Part shown: positions 16,955-25,913 of the stretch, one piece after another | Layout: each line of letters starts with the position of its first letter | Numbering within the stretch: position 1 is the stretch's first letter | Assembly (NCBI RefSeq): GCF_009765975.1 | Contig: NZ_LMUJ01000036.1 | Location: forward strand, 88,588-152,587 | DNA length: 64,000 nt | Reading direction: 5' to 3' | Source: Acidisphaera sp. S103 | Lineage (GTDB): Bacteria; Pseudomonadota; Alphaproteobacteria; Acetobacterales; Acetobacteraceae | Program-made: the position numbers and the translations under genes | Notes under the pieces: model-generated | Seen by the model: only the letters and a program-made list of their open reading frames with translations | Databases searched by the model: none | Told to the model about the DNA's origin: nothing

Positions 16955-17623
16955 CTAGCGCCCAACGAACTTGAACGGGCAAACCACGCGCTCCAGCCCC
17001 GATAGCAGGCTGCGCAATACGAAAGTCAGCACGAGGTAAATCGCCGCGACCACCAAGTACGCTTCGAACGAGCGAAACGTCAGCCCCTGGATGTTGTTCG
17101 CCGACGCCGTCAGGTCGGTCACCGAGATCGCGGAAACCAGGCTCGTTGCCAGCATCACCAGCACGAACTGGCTCATCAGTGCCGGGTACACCGCGGCCAA
17201 TGCCTGCCCTGCCTCCACGTTCCGCAACGTGCGCCAGCGCGACAGGCCCAGTGCCCGCGCCGCCTCCAACTGCCCCTTCGGGATCGACTGGATGCCGGAT
17301 CGCAGGATTTCGGTGGCGTATGCGCCGGTATAGATGCCCAATGCCAGCACGGCGGCAACCGGCGGCGTGAAGCGGATACCGGCGGCGGGAAGCCCGAAGT
17401 AGATGATATAGATCTGCACCAGCAGCGGCGTGTTGCGGATCGTCTCCACATAGACCGTCGGCACCAGCCGGAGCGCGCCGTGGCGGGACAGGCGGGCCGC
17501 CGCACCCAGCGAGCCCAGCAGCAGCCCCAGCATCATCGACAGGATCGCCAGCCAGATCGTCGTGGTGGCCCCCCAAGCCAGTTCCGGCCAGCGTGCGAAC
17601 GTGCCGGAGAAATCGAACATCAT
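16955..17623 (-). CDS. ABC transporter permease, HisMQ type (first)
   Basis: 222 residues. Typical features: TTTIWLAILSMMLGLLLGSL, VETIRNTPLLVQIYIIYFGL, and the EAA loop LEAARALGLSRWRTLRNVEA followed by MSQFVLVMLATSLVSAISV. Its ATG overlaps the end of the GntR gene by 4 bp. No ATP-binding subunit is encoded in this operon or anywhere in the window, so the transporter must borrow an ATPase from another locus. Confidence 0.92.
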   Translation of the reverse strand: MMFDFSGTFARWPELAWGATTTIWLAILSMMLGLLLGSLGAAARLSRHGALRLVPTVYVETIRNTPLLVQIYIIYFGLPAAGIRFTPPVAAVLALGIYTGAYATEILRSGIQSIPKGQLEAARALGLSRWRTLRNVEAGQALAAVYPALMSQFVLVMLATSLVSAISVTDLTASANNIQGLTFRSFEAYLVVAAIYLVLTFVLRSLLSGLERVVCPFKFVGR

Positions 17624-18303
17624 CGGGCTGCGACCCCATCCCCGTCGGGCAACCGCGACAGGATTTCGTCGCGGCTCAGCACCAGATGACGCTCCAGCGC
17701 GGCGCGGGCGGCGGTCGCGTCGGCGTCCCGTACAGCGGCAATGACCGCGGCATGCTCTGCTGCCAGGCGTTCCAGCGGGTAGGTGGCGAGCGAATAGACC
17801 CGCACCGTATGCGTCTGCATCATCACGCGCTCATGCCAGTCCACCAGCGTTTGATTGTTGGACAGCGCCACGATTAACCGGTGAAAGGCACGATCCTGCG
17901 CCAGCGCGTCGATCAGGCCGGCTTCGGTCCCCTGCGCCCGATACGCGAGCAGATTGGCCTGCGTCGCGTGCAGGTGTTCCGACAGCGCACGGTCGATGCG
18001 CCGTTCCGCGAAGGCACGAGACATAGCGTGCAACTCGATCAGTTCGCGTGCCTCATAGAGGTTGCGGACATCCGCGGCGGTAAAACGGCGCACCACGGCC
18101 CCGCGCCGTGTCTCCATTGCCACCAACCCATCCTGATCCAGCTTTACCAGCGCCTCCTTGATCGGCGTCGCGCTGATCGCGAGCGTCAGTGACAGTTCCT
18201 CAGGCAGCAGCCGATGTCCGGCTGGCAGGCGGCCGGACATGATCTGTTCGCGCAGATCGAAATAGGCCTGTTCGGCCAGGGTGGAGCGGACGATGGAGCC
18301 CAC
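17620..18303 (-). CDS. GntR-family (FadR/FCD) transcriptional regulator
   Basis: 227 residues. N-terminal winged helix: LAEQAYFDLREQIMSGRLPA, EELSLTLAISATPIKEALVK, GLVAMETRRGAVVRRF. The C-terminal FCD domain contains the metal/ligand-binding pattern ALAQDRAFHRLIVALSNNQT and LERLAAEHAAVIAAV. It is the first gene of the operon and overlaps the permease gene, so it should autoregulate and control uptake and catabolism in response to the substrate. The 18-bp palindrome upstream is its probable operator. Confidence 0.93.
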   Translation of the reverse strand: MGSIVRSTLAEQAYFDLREQIMSGRLPAGHRLLPEELSLTLAISATPIKEALVKLDQDGLVAMETRRGAVVRRFTAADVRNLYEARELIELHAMSRAFAERRIDRALSEHLHATQANLLAYRAQGTEAGLIDALAQDRAFHRLIVALSNNQTLVDWHERVMMQTHTVRVYSLATYPLERLAAEHAAVIAAVRDADATAARAALERHLVLSRDEILSRLPDGDGVAAR

Positions 18304-18365
18304 GGAACGTTTCCTGCCCGGCTTCAGCGCGGGTCCTTGAATTGGTTTAGAGGCAGAGAACTTTC

Positions 18366-18383
18366 TATAGAAAATTTTCTATA
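18366..18383. promoter_or_regulatory. Probable GntR operator, perfect 18-bp palindrome
   Basis: TATAGAAAATTTTCTATA is a perfect inverted repeat in an otherwise GC-rich region, centred about 70 bp upstream of the GntR start codon. A second overlapping inverted repeat, TTTCTATAGAAA, starts at 18362. FadR-type regulators bind short AT-rich palindromes of this kind in their own promoters. The link to the adjacent regulator is inferred from position. Confidence 0.6.
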
Positions 18384-18908
18384 TCCGGTCAACTCAGGCT
18401 CGACGAGGGACCCGTTTGGCATCAATCACCAGGAGCAAGGCTGTTTCTGACAAGGCAGCTCAACGGATAGCGGAAGGTGTGCCGCCGAGGCGGCCGGACT
18501 GGCTCCCCGTCCTTCTACATCGAGGAAACGGCGGGCATGCTCGGCCCGGCCAGTCGCTGCTGACCGGCATCATCGTCGCGGGCGTACAGGTGCCGTTCGA
18601 TGGCACCGATCGAACGACCCTGTCGCGATATGCGACGTCCGTATGCGTCGCTCAATCCATATGAACGGGCGCGCGATATTCTGGCGGAGGCTTTTATCGT
18701 GCGGCGTATCGGCGATCGACAGGATCGCGGCCCGAGGATCGAACGGCCGCTGAATCTGGTTGGCATGCAGGAGTCATTCGCCGATCGTTATCCGCACGGA
18801 AGAGATGCCGATCCCATCATGGCCTTGCACGGTTATCGTTGGATGCTGCCATTCTGGGACGCTGTTTTTTGCAACTGATGGCACCAAGCGTGTCATCCAG
18901 GCGTGGCA
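18384..18908. other. Intergenic, no gene recognised
   Basis: About 520 bp between the GntR promoter and the end of an MFS gene. Frames at 18416-18664 and 18600-18878 are open but lack ribosome binding sites and resemble no family I know. They could be degraded coding sequence. Confidence 0.35.
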
Positions 18909-20294
18909 TCATCGTGACAGGACTTCCAGGCTTTGACGATTGCTCGTCGGCCCCATGATCCAAACCGCCAGCACGATCACAAGCATGGCGATGGCGATCA
19001 TCGAAAACACGCCCACCGTGCCGTGCGCTGCGAGCAGGAACGTGATCGCATATCCTACCAAAATCGAACTGACCCGGCTCCAGCTGAACGTAAAACCGAG
19101 CGCCTGCGCGCGTATGCGGGTGGGGAATAGTTCGGCTGCGTATGGATGGAAAATGGCTATCATCCAGTTCATGCATAGTGACACCAGTGCGCCGCAAAGC
19201 AGGATCGACCAATTCGTTCGGGCCAGCGAAAACAGCAAACCAAACACGCCAATACCGATCGCCGTCCCGACTAACTGCCATTTCCGCTCGATTCGTTCAG
19301 CGAAAATCAGACCTAGTGCCGCACCCACGGGCGCCAGAAGTGCGATTGTCGCGGTGAATTCCAATGAATGGGCGATAGCGAACCCCTCTCGCACCAGCAT
19401 GATTGGAACCCAGGTGATGAAGCCGAATGCTGCGATCGTCTGGCTGAACTGAAACAGTGACAACATGATCGTGCGGCGCCGATACAGCGGGCTGAACATC
19501 TCGTGCCAGGAGCCGCGTGTGACAACGGGTTCGACGTGTTCCGGATCAGGCTGCGGCAGGTCGCGACCAAGTTCGTGACGTACTCGCGCCTCCATTCGCT
19601 CCATCGCTGCGTTCGCCTCAGCGTGGCGGCCACGGCTCTGCAGCCAGCGTGGTGACTCAGGTAAATTCCGGCGGATGAACAGTACGAAAACACCACCCAG
19701 CGCACCGATAATGACGATCCAACGCCACCCGTCGAGGCCCAGTATCCTGTGCGGTACAAGCAGCCATGACAGCAGCAGCGCCACGGGTCCGGATGTCAGC
19801 ACGACCATGATGCTGAACGCCATGTAGCGCCCGCGCCACCGCCGCGGCGTGATCTCCGCAATGAACGAGTCGTTGTTGATGAGCTGCACGCTGATGCCGA
19901 AACCGGCAATAAATCGCAACCCGTCGATGACCATGGCAGAACTTTGGAACGCGGTGAGGAATATGGCGACCGAATAGGCAAGCATCGACCACGTGAAGGT
20001 CGAACGCCGCCCAAAGCGATCGGAAATCCAACTGAACACGAACGCGCCGACGAACATCCCCAGAAAAAACGAGGCAAGAAAGCTGGCGAAGCTGTTCCAG
20101 GCCAGCATTCCGACGCTGGTGGTCGTGAATATGTGCTGCGTCAGGCCCAGTGATATGCCGCCCGGCATGGCGAACTCGTAGAACTCAAACCAGCCGCCAA
20201 TGGCTATAAGCGCGACGAGTTGCACGAAATAACGCGTCGGAGGCAGCCGATCGAGGCGTGCAAGGATTGAACACATAGGCTGATCGCTCTGCAT
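18909..20294 (-). CDS. MFS transporter (metabolite:H+ symporter type)
   Basis: 461 residues with 12 predicted helices. N-terminal half: IGGWFEFYEFAMPGGISLGL, then the A-loop SWISDRFGRRSTF between helices 2 and 3, and RFIAGFGISVQLINNDSFIAEITPRRWRGR before the central loop with FIRRNLPESPRWL. These match the sugar/metabolite:proton symporter branch. The ATG at 20294 is preferred because GGAG lies eight bases upstream; an in-frame GTG at 20327 would add 11 residues. A second MFS gene is encoded 175 bp upstream on the same strand. Confidence 0.9.
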   Translation of the reverse strand: MQSDQPMCSILARLDRLPPTRYFVQLVALIAIGGWFEFYEFAMPGGISLGLTQHIFTTTSVGMLAWNSFASFLASFFLGMFVGAFVFSWISDRFGRRSTFTWSMLAYSVAIFLTAFQSSAMVIDGLRFIAGFGISVQLINNDSFIAEITPRRWRGRYMAFSIMVVLTSGPVALLLSWLLVPHRILGLDGWRWIVIIGALGGVFVLFIRRNLPESPRWLQSRGRHAEANAAMERMEARVRHELGRDLPQPDPEHVEPVVTRGSWHEMFSPLYRRRTIMLSLFQFSQTIAAFGFITWVPIMLVREGFAIAHSLEFTATIALLAPVGAALGLIFAERIERKWQLVGTAIGIGVFGLLFSLARTNWSILLCGALVSLCMNWMIAIFHPYAAELFPTRIRAQALGFTFSWSRVSSILVGYAITFLLAAHGTVGVFSMIAIAMLVIVLAVWIMGPTSNRQSLEVLSR

Positions 20295-20469
20295 ATAGGC
20301 ATCTCCGTCGAACCACTTTGGAATCACACTGCGGCGAGAATCGTCCGAGCGGCAACACTCAATTGAGACGTGCGGCGTCGGCGCGTCGGTCGCTCAACGC
20401 GGCTCACACCGATGCCGCCAGTGCTGATGGCTAAGCAGGATGGAAATAGTACCGGTATCGATATAACGC

Positions 20470-21795
20470 TCACAATGGCAGGATATCGTCCTTCGTCTCC
20501 CGCCCCAACGCCATCGCCACGATCGCCAGCACGGCGAAGCCGGTGATCGCGGCCGTGGCCAAAGCGAAATTCCCGCCGAACGGAACCACCAGCAAACCAG
20601 CCACCAGCGGTCCAAATGCCGTGACCACCCGCCCCGACCCACTACAGAACGATACCGCCGTCGCCCGCACATGCGTTGGGAACAATTCCGGCAAATACAC
20701 AGCCAGGCCGGCGAAGATCCCGAACACCGAGAACCCGAAGATCGGCAGCACATACGGATAATAGCTATAGTCCTGCAACAACACGTACAGGACCAGCCCG
20801 GAGACCAGCGTCACCGAACTATACAGCACATTCGCCCCACGCCGCCCGATCGCATCCGCAATGAACCCATACGCCGCCTGTCCCAGCATCCCGCCGATCC
20901 CGAACAGGATCATACCGTGCCCAATGAACGGAGCCGCCGCCGCACCCGTAATCCCGTTCCGAACCAGCATTTGTCCCTGAATCGTCGGCAGCCACACGTT
21001 GCTGGGCCAAATCCCCAGCAACGCGCCAAGGGAGAACAGCACCCCGACCATGGTTGCGTAACGATTCTCCCGGTTGAACAGTTGTTTCGGCGCGAAACCA
21101 AGGAATCGGCGATCCTCCACGCTCAGCGTCCGAGACGCCTTCAGCGCCTGACGCCGGGCGTGGACGACCTGGAATCGTTCCGGTTCCTCCATGCCGCGGC
21201 GCAAGGCCAGCAACACCAACGCGGGAATCACGCCAGCAAACAATGGATACCGCCACCCCAAGGGGCCAAGCCAGGCAAACAACTGCCCACCAAACACGCT
21301 GCCGAACGACGCGCCGGTCATCATGAACCCCAGCATCCGGGCGCGAGGCAGATCGGCAAACGCCTCGGCAACCAACGGAATACCGACGACAAACTCCGCC
21401 CCGGTCCCCACACCGGCGCAAAAACGGCAAATGCCAAACACAACGGTATTCGGCGACAGCCCTTGCAGCGCCGTAAAGATCGCCACCAGCACCACGCTCA
21501 ACGCCAGGGTCCGGATGCGGCCGATATAATCGCCGACGACACCGAAACACATGCCGCCCAACGCCCAACCAAGCAGCCCCACCATACTTAGCAGCCCGCC
21601 AACCCGTCCAACCGCGGCAATCGACGGATTGCCGCCCAGCAGGTCCGTCAGTGCCGGATGCAAGACCAGTGCGAACAGATTGAAATCGGTATTGTCGAGC
21701 GCCCAACCGAACCACGCCAGCAGCAAGACCCGCCACTGATAGGATGTAATGTCGCGCAGCCACCCACGCCCACGCGCCGTACTGCTGCTCGGCAT
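20470..21795 (-). CDS. MFS transporter (metabolite:H+ symporter type)
   Basis: 441 residues with 12 helices. Landmarks: LLAWFGWALDNTDFNLFALV, GVVGDYIGRIRTLALSV (A-loop), FCRFCAGVGTGAEFVVGIPL and AEAFADLPRARMLGFMMTGA, central loop RRGMEEPERFQVV, and YLPELFPTHVRATAVSF in the second half. The GTGAEF and PTHVRATA motifs are those of the aromatic-acid/sialate-like symporters. GGGGGAAA precedes the ATG at 21795. It is divergent from the MmgE/PrpD gene, 78 bp away, so the pair may share regulation, with the carrier importing the enzyme's substrate. Confidence 0.9.
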   Translation of the reverse strand: MPSSSTARGRGWLRDITSYQWRVLLLAWFGWALDNTDFNLFALVLHPALTDLLGGNPSIAAVGRVGGLLSMVGLLGWALGGMCFGVVGDYIGRIRTLALSVVLVAIFTALQGLSPNTVVFGICRFCAGVGTGAEFVVGIPLVAEAFADLPRARMLGFMMTGASFGSVFGGQLFAWLGPLGWRYPLFAGVIPALVLLALRRGMEEPERFQVVHARRQALKASRTLSVEDRRFLGFAPKQLFNRENRYATMVGVLFSLGALLGIWPSNVWLPTIQGQMLVRNGITGAAAAPFIGHGMILFGIGGMLGQAAYGFIADAIGRRGANVLYSSVTLVSGLVLYVLLQDYSYYPYVLPIFGFSVFGIFAGLAVYLPELFPTHVRATAVSFCSGSGRVVTAFGPLVAGLLVVPFGGNFALATAAITGFAVLAIVAMALGRETKDDILPL

Positions 21796-21873
21796 CGATT
21801 TCCCCCAATTTCTTGCTGCCCAGGCTTGTTCACCGGACACGCTCTGTCAATCTGCTGGCCGGAGGACAGAATC

Positions 21874-23223
21874 ATGGCGGAAGAAGCGACACAGGCACTG
21901 GCGGGGTATGCGGCAACGCTCGACGTCGATGCCATCCCCGACAAGGTGCGCATGCAGTGCAAGAACCTCCTGCTGGATGCGCTCGCCTGCGCCGTGGCTG
22001 GTCATGCCGGTGAGGAAACGCCCCAGGTCGCCGCCTTCGCCACGGCTTTGGCGCCAGGCGCCGACACCAGCATCATCGGCGGCGCGTACCTGTCCCTCAC
22101 CGGCGCCACGATCTTGAACGCATTCCTGATCACCGCCGTCACCATGTGCGACGCGCATCGCGCCACCCTGACCCACGTGACGCCGGAAGTGGTGCCTCCC
22201 GCGCTGGCGATCGCCGAACGCGACAATCTGTCCGGCCGTGACTTTCTAGCCGCCCTGGCGGCAGGATTCGAGGTCACCACGCGCATCGGCCTCGGCCTCG
22301 ATTTTCCAGCCTTTCGCGCACGCGGATTTCATGGGCCGGGCATTCTCGGCCCGTTCGGAGCCGCCGCCGCGGTGGGACGCCTGCTGCGGTTCGACGCGGC
22401 GACTATGGCGCGTAGTTTCGGGCTCGCCGGCAGTCAGGCGGCGGGGACGTTCGCAGCCTGGGGCACACCGACAGTCAAATTCCACCAATGTCGCGGCGCA
22501 ATGTCCGGCCTGATGGCAGCGCTGCTGGCGCAGCAAGGATTCGTCGCCAATCCTGACTTCCTGACCTGCCCCGACGGCGGCCTGTTCAGCGCCTATTCGG
22601 ACAGAGGATATCCCGAACGGGTGACCGAGGATCTCGGCACGCGCTGGGAACTAGGCGAAATCGCCCTGCGCCCCTGGCCCGCCGCCGCCGCGATCCAGGG
22701 AATGATCTCCGCTCTGTTCGATCTGCTGGAACAACACGATTTCCGTGCCGAAGACGTGCGCCACGTGCATGTCGCGCTCGGGCAGCGTGCCTACGACATG
22801 CATGGCTTCTATGCCACATACAAAGGCAAATTCCAGGCGATGCTATCGGCGCACTACGCGGCCGCGGCGGTCTTGCACGACCGCGACCTGTCGCTGCACC
22901 AGTTTGAGCCGGAACGGTATGAGGCATCGGATATCGTCCGTTTCGCCACGGAAAACGTCAGCGTGTCGCTCGACACCGCCCTGACCGGTCCCGAGGCGAC
23001 GGTTGAACTCCGGCTGCAAAACGGCACCACACTTGCCGCGCGCTGCATCCACACCAGAGGCTCGCCAGAGAACCCACTGACAACAGAACAGGTGCGGGCG
23101 AAGTTCCGGCGTTATGCCGCATCGGTTCTGTCCGCCAACCAGATAGACGGCGTGATCCAAACCGTGGCGCGGTTGGAGGATGTTGGTTCGATGCGGACGC
23201 TTACCGGGATGCTGAGGCGTTAG
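21874..23223 (+). CDS. MmgE/PrpD family protein
   Basis: 449 residues, GGAGGAC seven bases before the ATG. Segments VRMQCKNLLLDALACAVAGH, AFLITAVTMCDAHRATLTHV, AGTFAAWGTPTVKFHQCRGA, LRPWPAAAAIQGMISALFDL, TYKGKFQAMLSAHYAAAAVL and HTRGSPENPLTTEQVRAKFR follow family order. Compared with the copy at 9836, the DYDDT active-site loop is replaced by MCDAH, so the two probably act on different substrates. Divergently paired with an MFS carrier. Confidence 0.88.
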   Translation: MAEEATQALAGYAATLDVDAIPDKVRMQCKNLLLDALACAVAGHAGEETPQVAAFATALAPGADTSIIGGAYLSLTGATILNAFLITAVTMCDAHRATLTHVTPEVVPPALAIAERDNLSGRDFLAALAAGFEVTTRIGLGLDFPAFRARGFHGPGILGPFGAAAAVGRLLRFDAATMARSFGLAGSQAAGTFAAWGTPTVKFHQCRGAMSGLMAALLAQQGFVANPDFLTCPDGGLFSAYSDRGYPERVTEDLGTRWELGEIALRPWPAAAAIQGMISALFDLLEQHDFRAEDVRHVHVALGQRAYDMHGFYATYKGKFQAMLSAHYAAAAVLHDRDLSLHQFEPERYEASDIVRFATENVSVSLDTALTGPEATVELRLQNGTTLAARCIHTRGSPENPLTTEQVRAKFRRYAASVLSANQIDGVIQTVARLEDVGSMRTLTGMLRR

Positions 23224-23355
23224 CCGCCACGATCGCCGCGTTCAGCGTCTTCGCCCCCTGGGGCTAACTCCTGGTCCATGACGCGGCTGATGTGCCAACG
23301 TTAGTGGCCGCCGGTATAACCTGTCCGGGCGGTCGGAATATCCGACATAGGCGAC

Positions 23356-23571
23356 ATGATCCTGGTGGTGGACCGCGACCGAGCCTGTGGACGCCGACCG
23401 CTGATGCTGCGGGATGTCGCCGGCGTGGATAGAGCGGACGAGACGCATGGGGTCGTGTTGTGGCGCATGCGATGCCAGACGTGCCGCGGATGCGTCGCCG
23501 ATGCATGGCTGGCGCCTGGGGTGGGGATGCGCGGAGCGACGGTGCCGATTTGGGGTCGGGAGGCGCGATGA
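23356..23571 (+). CDS. Possible small protein with CxxC motif
   Basis: A 71-codon frame starting MILVVDRDRACGRRPLMLRD and containing WRMRCQTCRGCVADAWLAPG with a C-terminal RGATVPIWGREAR. The cysteine cluster and the WL-PG--MRG-TVPIWG phrase look protein-like, as in short zinc-ribbon-type proteins. There is no clear ribosome binding site, and the true start could be upstream. The remaining intergenic sequence between 23224 and 23668 shows nothing else. Confidence 0.3.
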   Translation: MILVVDRDRACGRRPLMLRDVAGVDRADETHGVVLWRMRCQTCRGCVADAWLAPGVGMRGATVPIWGREAR

Positions 23572-23668
23572 GGGGCGAGTCGCACTCGCACCATCAAATC
23601 CTTGGCACAATCCGATTCTGTGCCATCATCGTGCCATTCGCTGTAAATTGTTGAAATTTCATATATAA

Positions 23669-23744
23669 TGGTGCCCAGGGGCGGAATCGAACCACCGACA
23701 CTGCGATTTTCAGTCGCATGCTCTACCAACTGAGCTACCTGGGC
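23669..23744 (-). tRNA. tRNA-Phe (GAA)
   Basis: The minus strand folds as a complete 76-nt tRNA. Acceptor stem GCCCAGG pairs with CCTGGGC, followed by discriminator A and an encoded CCA. The D-arm is AGCTCAGTTGGTAGAGC, the anticodon arm TGCGA-CTGAAAA-TCGCA with anticodon GAA, and the T-arm GGTGG-TTCGATT-CCGCC. It sits downstream of yacG, as in many alphaproteobacteria. Confidence 0.97.
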
Positions 23745-23830
23745 ACACCGTGGCCGAACCAAGGGAGCGGCAACGAGGCCGGGTGCTTAACCCATGCCCG
23801 CACGCGGATCAAGCCGGTTTCGACCGATCC

Positions 23831-24013
23831 TCAAGCCGCATCCGAAGATGGCGGCGGATCGTCGTCCAACTCCGCCGGCGGTCCCGGAACGCGGTAAACG
23901 CCGGTCAGCCAGCGCCCCAGATCGACCTCCTGGCAGCGAGGCGTGCAGAACGGCCTGTAAGCCTCGGACGAACGCCGCCCGCAGATGGGGCACGCTGGTG
24001 GTTGTTTAGCCAT
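23831..24013 (-). CDS. yacG: DNA gyrase inhibitor YacG (zinc ribbon)
   Basis: 60 residues: PACPICGRRSSEAYRPFCTP then RCQEVDLGRWLTGVYRVPG. The four cysteines CPxC ... C-x3-C and CQEVDLGRWL are the YacG signature. In E. coli the protein binds zinc and inhibits DNA gyrase through GyrB. Its start lies eight bases inside the end of the ribonuclease gene, so translation is probably coupled. Confidence 0.95.
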   Translation of the reverse strand: MAKQPPACPICGRRSSEAYRPFCTPRCQEVDLGRWLTGVYRVPGPPAELDDDPPPSSDAA

Positions 24014-25106
24014 GGTCTTTCTCCAGCACCCACGCCGTCGCCGGCAGCGACGGGTCCGAACGCAGTGTAACCCCCCGTCCGGTGCGTCGCGCAAGGTCAG
24101 CCAGCGCCGCCGTGTCGCCCTGCAACGCCGACACCACCGCCGGGTGAGCCCGTACTGCCGGCATCCCGCGCGGGTCCCGCCCGAACGCTGCCATCACGGC
24201 CCGCAACGCCATCAGTCCTGCCGCCAGCGGCCCCGCCAGCAATTCGTGCAACGGCGGATGCACCCGCGAACGCACGATTTCAGCCAAACCCAAAGCGGTA
24301 AAACCGAGGAACCTGGGCCGCAGCGGATCGCCCGCCAGGGCGGCGACGAAATCCGGTCCCAGGCCCGCCCGCTTGCGCGGCGACAGCCCGGCGAGGTCAA
24401 CGACGATCCCCCCCGACAAATTCCGCAGCCTGATCTGTTCCGCCAACGCCGGCACCACCGCTCGGTTCAGCGCCTCATGCCGGGACCGAGCCCCACCCGC
24501 ACCGGTCAGCGCGCCGCCGGCGTCCACGTCGATCGCAACCAGCGCCGGCGTCGGCCAGATCGACAGGCTGGCACCCCCCGGCAGCACCACGACCGGCTCC
24601 GACAGCGCGTCGATCGCCTCCGCCACGTCCTCCTCCCAGACCGACGGCGTGACGGACACGCGGGCACCCAGCCGCAAACCCGCCGCCACCCCCGCGTCGT
24701 CTACCAGCACGGCCGCGTCGGGGTAACGGCCGGCGAGGCGTGCCACAGGGTCGGGACCGCGGTGGATCAACCCCACCGGTCCACCGGCCGCGGGATCGCA
24801 ACCCCTGGCGGTCAGGCGAGGCCCCTTATGGCCTTGTGCGGCGCGCGTGATCCGCACGGTCAGGATGGTGCCGGCGGTCAGCCCCTTGGCGCCCTCGCTG
24901 TCGGGCAGGAAGCCCTCGGCATCGGCCAGGGCGACGAACGCACCCGCCATGGCGGGGACATGGGCCATGATCCGGCCGCGATGCACATCGCCGACGCCGT
25001 CCGGCGTACCGAACCGCCACAGGAAAAAATCCACCAGCCGGTTGTCGTCAACGACGGCGATCCGAGCCTCGCCAGGGCTGGTGGCGACGCGAATCGAGAT
25101 CGTCAC
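24006..25106 (-). CDS. rng: Ribonuclease E/G family protein
   Basis: 366 residues, the short RNase G-like type without the long C-terminal scaffold. RNA-binding S1-like region near HRGRIMAHVPAMAGAFVALA; catalytic domain with VAIDVDAGGALTGAGGA and GGIVVDLAGLSPRKR, whose two Asp residues match the magnesium-binding pair of RNase E. The start is a GTG that overlaps the maf stop codon (GTGA). The family cleaves single-stranded 5' ends of rRNA precursors and mRNAs. The zinc-link cysteines of RNase E are not evident. Confidence 0.88.
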   Translation of the reverse strand: MTISIRVATSPGEARIAVVDDNRLVDFFLWRFGTPDGVGDVHRGRIMAHVPAMAGAFVALADAEGFLPDSEGAKGLTAGTILTVRITRAAQGHKGPRLTARGCDPAAGGPVGLIHRGPDPVARLAGRYPDAAVLVDDAGVAAGLRLGARVSVTPSVWEEDVAEAIDALSEPVVVLPGGASLSIWPTPALVAIDVDAGGALTGAGGARSRHEALNRAVVPALAEQIRLRNLSGGIVVDLAGLSPRKRAGLGPDFVAALAGDPLRPRFLGFTALGLAEIVRSRVHPPLHELLAGPLAAGLMALRAVMAAFGRDPRGMPAVRAHPAVVSALQGDTAALADLARRTGRGVTLRSDPSLPATAWVLEKDHG

Positions 25107-25693
25107 GGCACCTGCCAGCCATGCCCGCGCAGCAACTGCGCGGTTTCGAACAACGGCAACCCCACCACGCCGGAGTGGCTGCCGGACAGGAAGCGCACGA
25201 AACTGGCCGCCTCGCCGTTGATCGCATAGCCGCCGGCCTTGCCCTCGCCCTCCCGCGTGGCGACGTAGCGTTCGATCTGGGTATCCGTCAGGCGGTTGAA
25301 CGTGACGACACTCTCGACCAGCCGGTCGGTGACGCGGCCACCGGGACCGGTCAGCACGATCGCGGTCATCACCCGGTGGCGCCGCCCCGACAGCAGCGTC
25401 AGGCAGGCACGCACCTGCGCCGCACTCTCCGCCTTCGGCAGGATACGGCGGCCAGCGGACACAACGGTGTCGGCGGCCAGCACCAGATGATCAGGCGAAA
25501 TCACCGCCGCCGCCTTGGCTCGGGCCATGCGGATCGCGTAGGGGCGCGGCAATTCGTCGCGCCGGGGAGTCTCGTCGATGTCGGGGGAGACGACCTGATC
25601 CGGCACGATGCCGATTTGCTTCAACAGCATCAGTCGTCGCGGGCTGGAGGAAGCCAGGATCAGCGGGGGCGGAGTCACCCGCTGGTTTTGCAC
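25103..25693 (-). CDS. maf: Maf-family nucleotide pyrophosphatase
   Basis: 196 residues: PLILASSSPRRLMLLKQIGI (phosphate-binding S-SPRR), DIDETPRRDELPRPYAIRMA, VLAADTVVSAGRRILPKAES, then GKAGGYAINGEAASFVRFLS and GSHSGVVGLPLFETAQLL. Maf proteins hydrolyse modified or canonical NTPs to monophosphates. Start is a GTG at 25693, one base after the infA stop. Operon order infA-maf-rng-yacG. Confidence 0.95.
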   Translation of the reverse strand: MQNQRVTPPPLILASSSPRRLMLLKQIGIVPDQVVSPDIDETPRRDELPRPYAIRMARAKAAAVISPDHLVLAADTVVSAGRRILPKAESAAQVRACLTLLSGRRHRVMTAIVLTGPGGRVTDRLVESVVTFNRLTDTQIERYVATREGEGKAGGYAINGEAASFVRFLSGSHSGVVGLPLFETAQLLRGHGWQVP

Positions 25694-25694
25694 G

Positions 25695-25913
25695 CTACTT
25701 GAAGCGGAAGGTGATGCGGCCCTTGGACAGGTCGTAGGGCGTCATCTCGACATTCACCCGGTCGCCAGCCAGCACGCGGATGCGGTTCTTCCGCATCTTG
25801 CCACTGGTGTGGGCAAGAATGGAGTGCTCGTTATCCAACTTCACACGAAACATGGCGTTGGGCAGAAGCTCCATCACCGTACCGCTGAATTCGATCATGT
25901 CTTCTTTTGACAT
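25695..25913 (-). CDS. infA: Translation initiation factor IF-1
   Basis: 72 residues, the universal length: [72 protein letters not shown]. This single S1/OB-fold domain binds the ribosomal A site during initiation. It starts the conserved minus-strand block. The frame is open 86 codons further upstream but with no conserved residues. Confidence 0.98.
   Translation of the reverse strand: MSKEDMIEFSGTVMELLPNAMFRVKLDNEHSILAHTSGKMRKNRIRVLAGDRVNVEMTPYDLSKGRITFRFK

Noticed and set aside
16953-17639. N-terminal extension that would make the second permease 451 residues
   Set aside because: The extension is the out-of-frame copy of the first permease gene; the ATG at 16952 gives a normal HisMQ-length protein.
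18600-18878. 92-residue plus-strand frame after the GntR promoter
   Set aside because: No ribosome binding site or recognisable family; too weak to call.
23301-23762. Open frame containing AQLVEHATENRSVGGSIPP
   Set aside because: This is the well-known spurious translation of a tRNA gene, here tRNA-Phe.
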